From: Vagococcus lutrae
GTDB taxonomy: Bacteria; Bacillota; Bacilli; Lactobacillales; Vagococcaceae
Reading direction: 5' to 3'
NCBI RefSeq assembly: GCF_003987555.1
Contig: NZ_NGJW01000001.1
Span: forward strand, 124,001-188,000
DNA length: 64,000 nt
The notes under the pieces: generated by a model
What the model saw: only the letters and a program-made list of their open reading frames with translations
Told to the model about the DNA's origin: nothing
Database searches by the model: none
Shown: positions 63,497 through 64,000 of the stretch, piece after piece
Numbering within the stretch: the stretch's first letter is position 1
How the letters are laid out: every line of letters starts with the position of its first letter
Translations under genes and position numbers: made by a program

Positions 63497-64000
63497 TTAC
63501 TTTAAATGACTCTCAATTTCTTGCGCCTTAGTTTCTAATAACTTATTCAAATCTTTATTATCATCGAAATAAGTACTTTCTGTTACTGTTTCTTGTACAG
63601 TTCGAGTTACTTTAGGATACTCTACTAAAACTGGACGAGAATGGCCACTCACTTGATTTTGTTTAATCAACATTTGCATAGGCTTTGCAACTTCTTCAAG
63701 CATACGATTAGCAACTGATGTTCTAGCAGGGAGCACCGTATTCCCCATGCTCATATTATAAAGTTCGTCCTCGCTTGTTAAAAATTCAATCAAAGCTCCG
63801 GCCATTTCTTTTTTATCCGAACTTGCTGTCATACCATACTGCCAACTCCCAGTCGGTGATACTAATTCTTTTGTCTTTGGTGACACTGGGTAAGGCAAGA
63901 TTCCGTAGTCAATATCTTGATATTCTTGATCTAACTCTTGCATCGTCCAAGATCCTGACATCTTCATTGCATATTTACCAGTTTGAAATCCTGCTTCGGA
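63497..64000 (-). CDS. Sugar ABC transporter substrate-binding protein, partial, N-terminus beyond right edge
   Basis: 168 C-terminal residues of a family-1 solute-binding protein; the frame is open to the right edge and starts before the first visible ATG. Typical features: F-Q-T-G-K-Y-A-M-K-M-S-G-S-W (sugar-binding helix region) and P-V-S-P-K-T-K-E-L-V-S-P-T-G-S-W. The signal peptide and lipobox are off the window. First visible gene of a sugar operon with two permeases, GH32 and fructokinase, so the ligand is probably sucrose or fructo-oligosaccharide (inference from neighbours). Confidence 0.85.
   Translation of the reverse strand, partial: SEAGFQTGKYAMKMSGSWTMQELDQEYQDIDYGILPYPVSPKTKELVSPTGSWQYGMTASSDKKEMAGALIEFLTSEDELYNMSMGNTVLPARTSVANRMLEEVAKPMQMLIKQNQVSGHSRPVLVEYPKVTRTVQETVTESTYFDDNKDLNKLLETKAQEIESHLK

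Overview
The window looks like a low-to-moderate GC (roughly 38-40% by eye) Lactobacillales chromosome. Enterococcaceae such as Vagococcus or Enterococcus are the best guess. The grounds are the ezrA / cysteine desulfurase pair, two lipoteichoic acid synthase-type proteins, the spxH-CYTH // relQ-nadK-rluA-mgtE neighbourhood, the gdhA-pgi pair, sortase-anchored surface proteins, strong Shine-Dalgarno sites, and a tRNA gene without an encoded CCA. Genus is inference; no 16S gene is present. The region is mostly core metabolism, with accessory surface-protein and sugar loci towards the right end. I see no phage, IS element, CRISPR array or recognisable defence system.

Layout. 0-10 kb: cysteine desulfurase (cut by the left edge), the division regulator EzrA, a HAD phosphatase, a DUF72 protein, asparaginase, one tRNA, Pgi, glutamate dehydrogenase, an HI0933-type flavoprotein and an unknown 181-aa protein. 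10-18 kb: an unusual AraC regulator fused to a GH39-like glycosidase domain, divergent from an MFS exporter plus M20 peptidase pair, then a ybaK-aroD-rlmI operon. 18-30 kb: LtaS and a second LtaS-like enzyme, an amidase / amino-acid ABC cluster without an ATPase, NAD salvage (pncB, nadE), and trmL behind a structured leader. 30-43 kb: rlmA, cutC, mgtE-rluA-nadK-relQ facing CYTH-spxH, prfC, an orphan zinc-type ArsR repressor, phosphoglucomutase and a MacAB/YknXYZ-like exporter. 43-50 kb: a cold-shock protein and a complete ribose operon rbsRKDACB with a clear promoter and operators. 50-64 kb: an LPXTG adhesin with duplicated Cna-B modules co-oriented with an AraC regulator, two membrane proteins, a GNAT enzyme, an LPXTS leucine-rich-repeat surface protein with a DtxR/MntR-like box in its leader, and a sucrose/fructo-oligosaccharide ABC operon cut by the right edge.

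How the genes fit together. PncB, NadE and NadK make NAD and NADP. LtaS and its paralogue, with phosphoglucomutase, serve the envelope (teichoic acid backbone and glucose-1-phosphate for glycolipid anchor). RelQ and SpxH are stress-signalling proteins. RlmA, TrmL, RlmI-like and RluA-like enzymes modify rRNA or tRNA. The ribose and sucrose/FOS operons feed sugars into glycolysis near Pgi.

Most notable signals: a 137-nt trmL leader with its own promoter, a long hairpin and a terminator just before the ribosome-binding site (resembling the described 23S-methyl RNA class); the AraC-GH39 fusion with an 18-bp palindrome in its divergent promoter region; a terminator-like hairpin between pncB and nadE; and several palindromic operator candidates. 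These are candidate regulatory systems rather than a proven new system. Many operons end in near-perfect bidirectional palindromic terminators, and TTG/GTG starts backed by strong Shine-Dalgarno sites are common.
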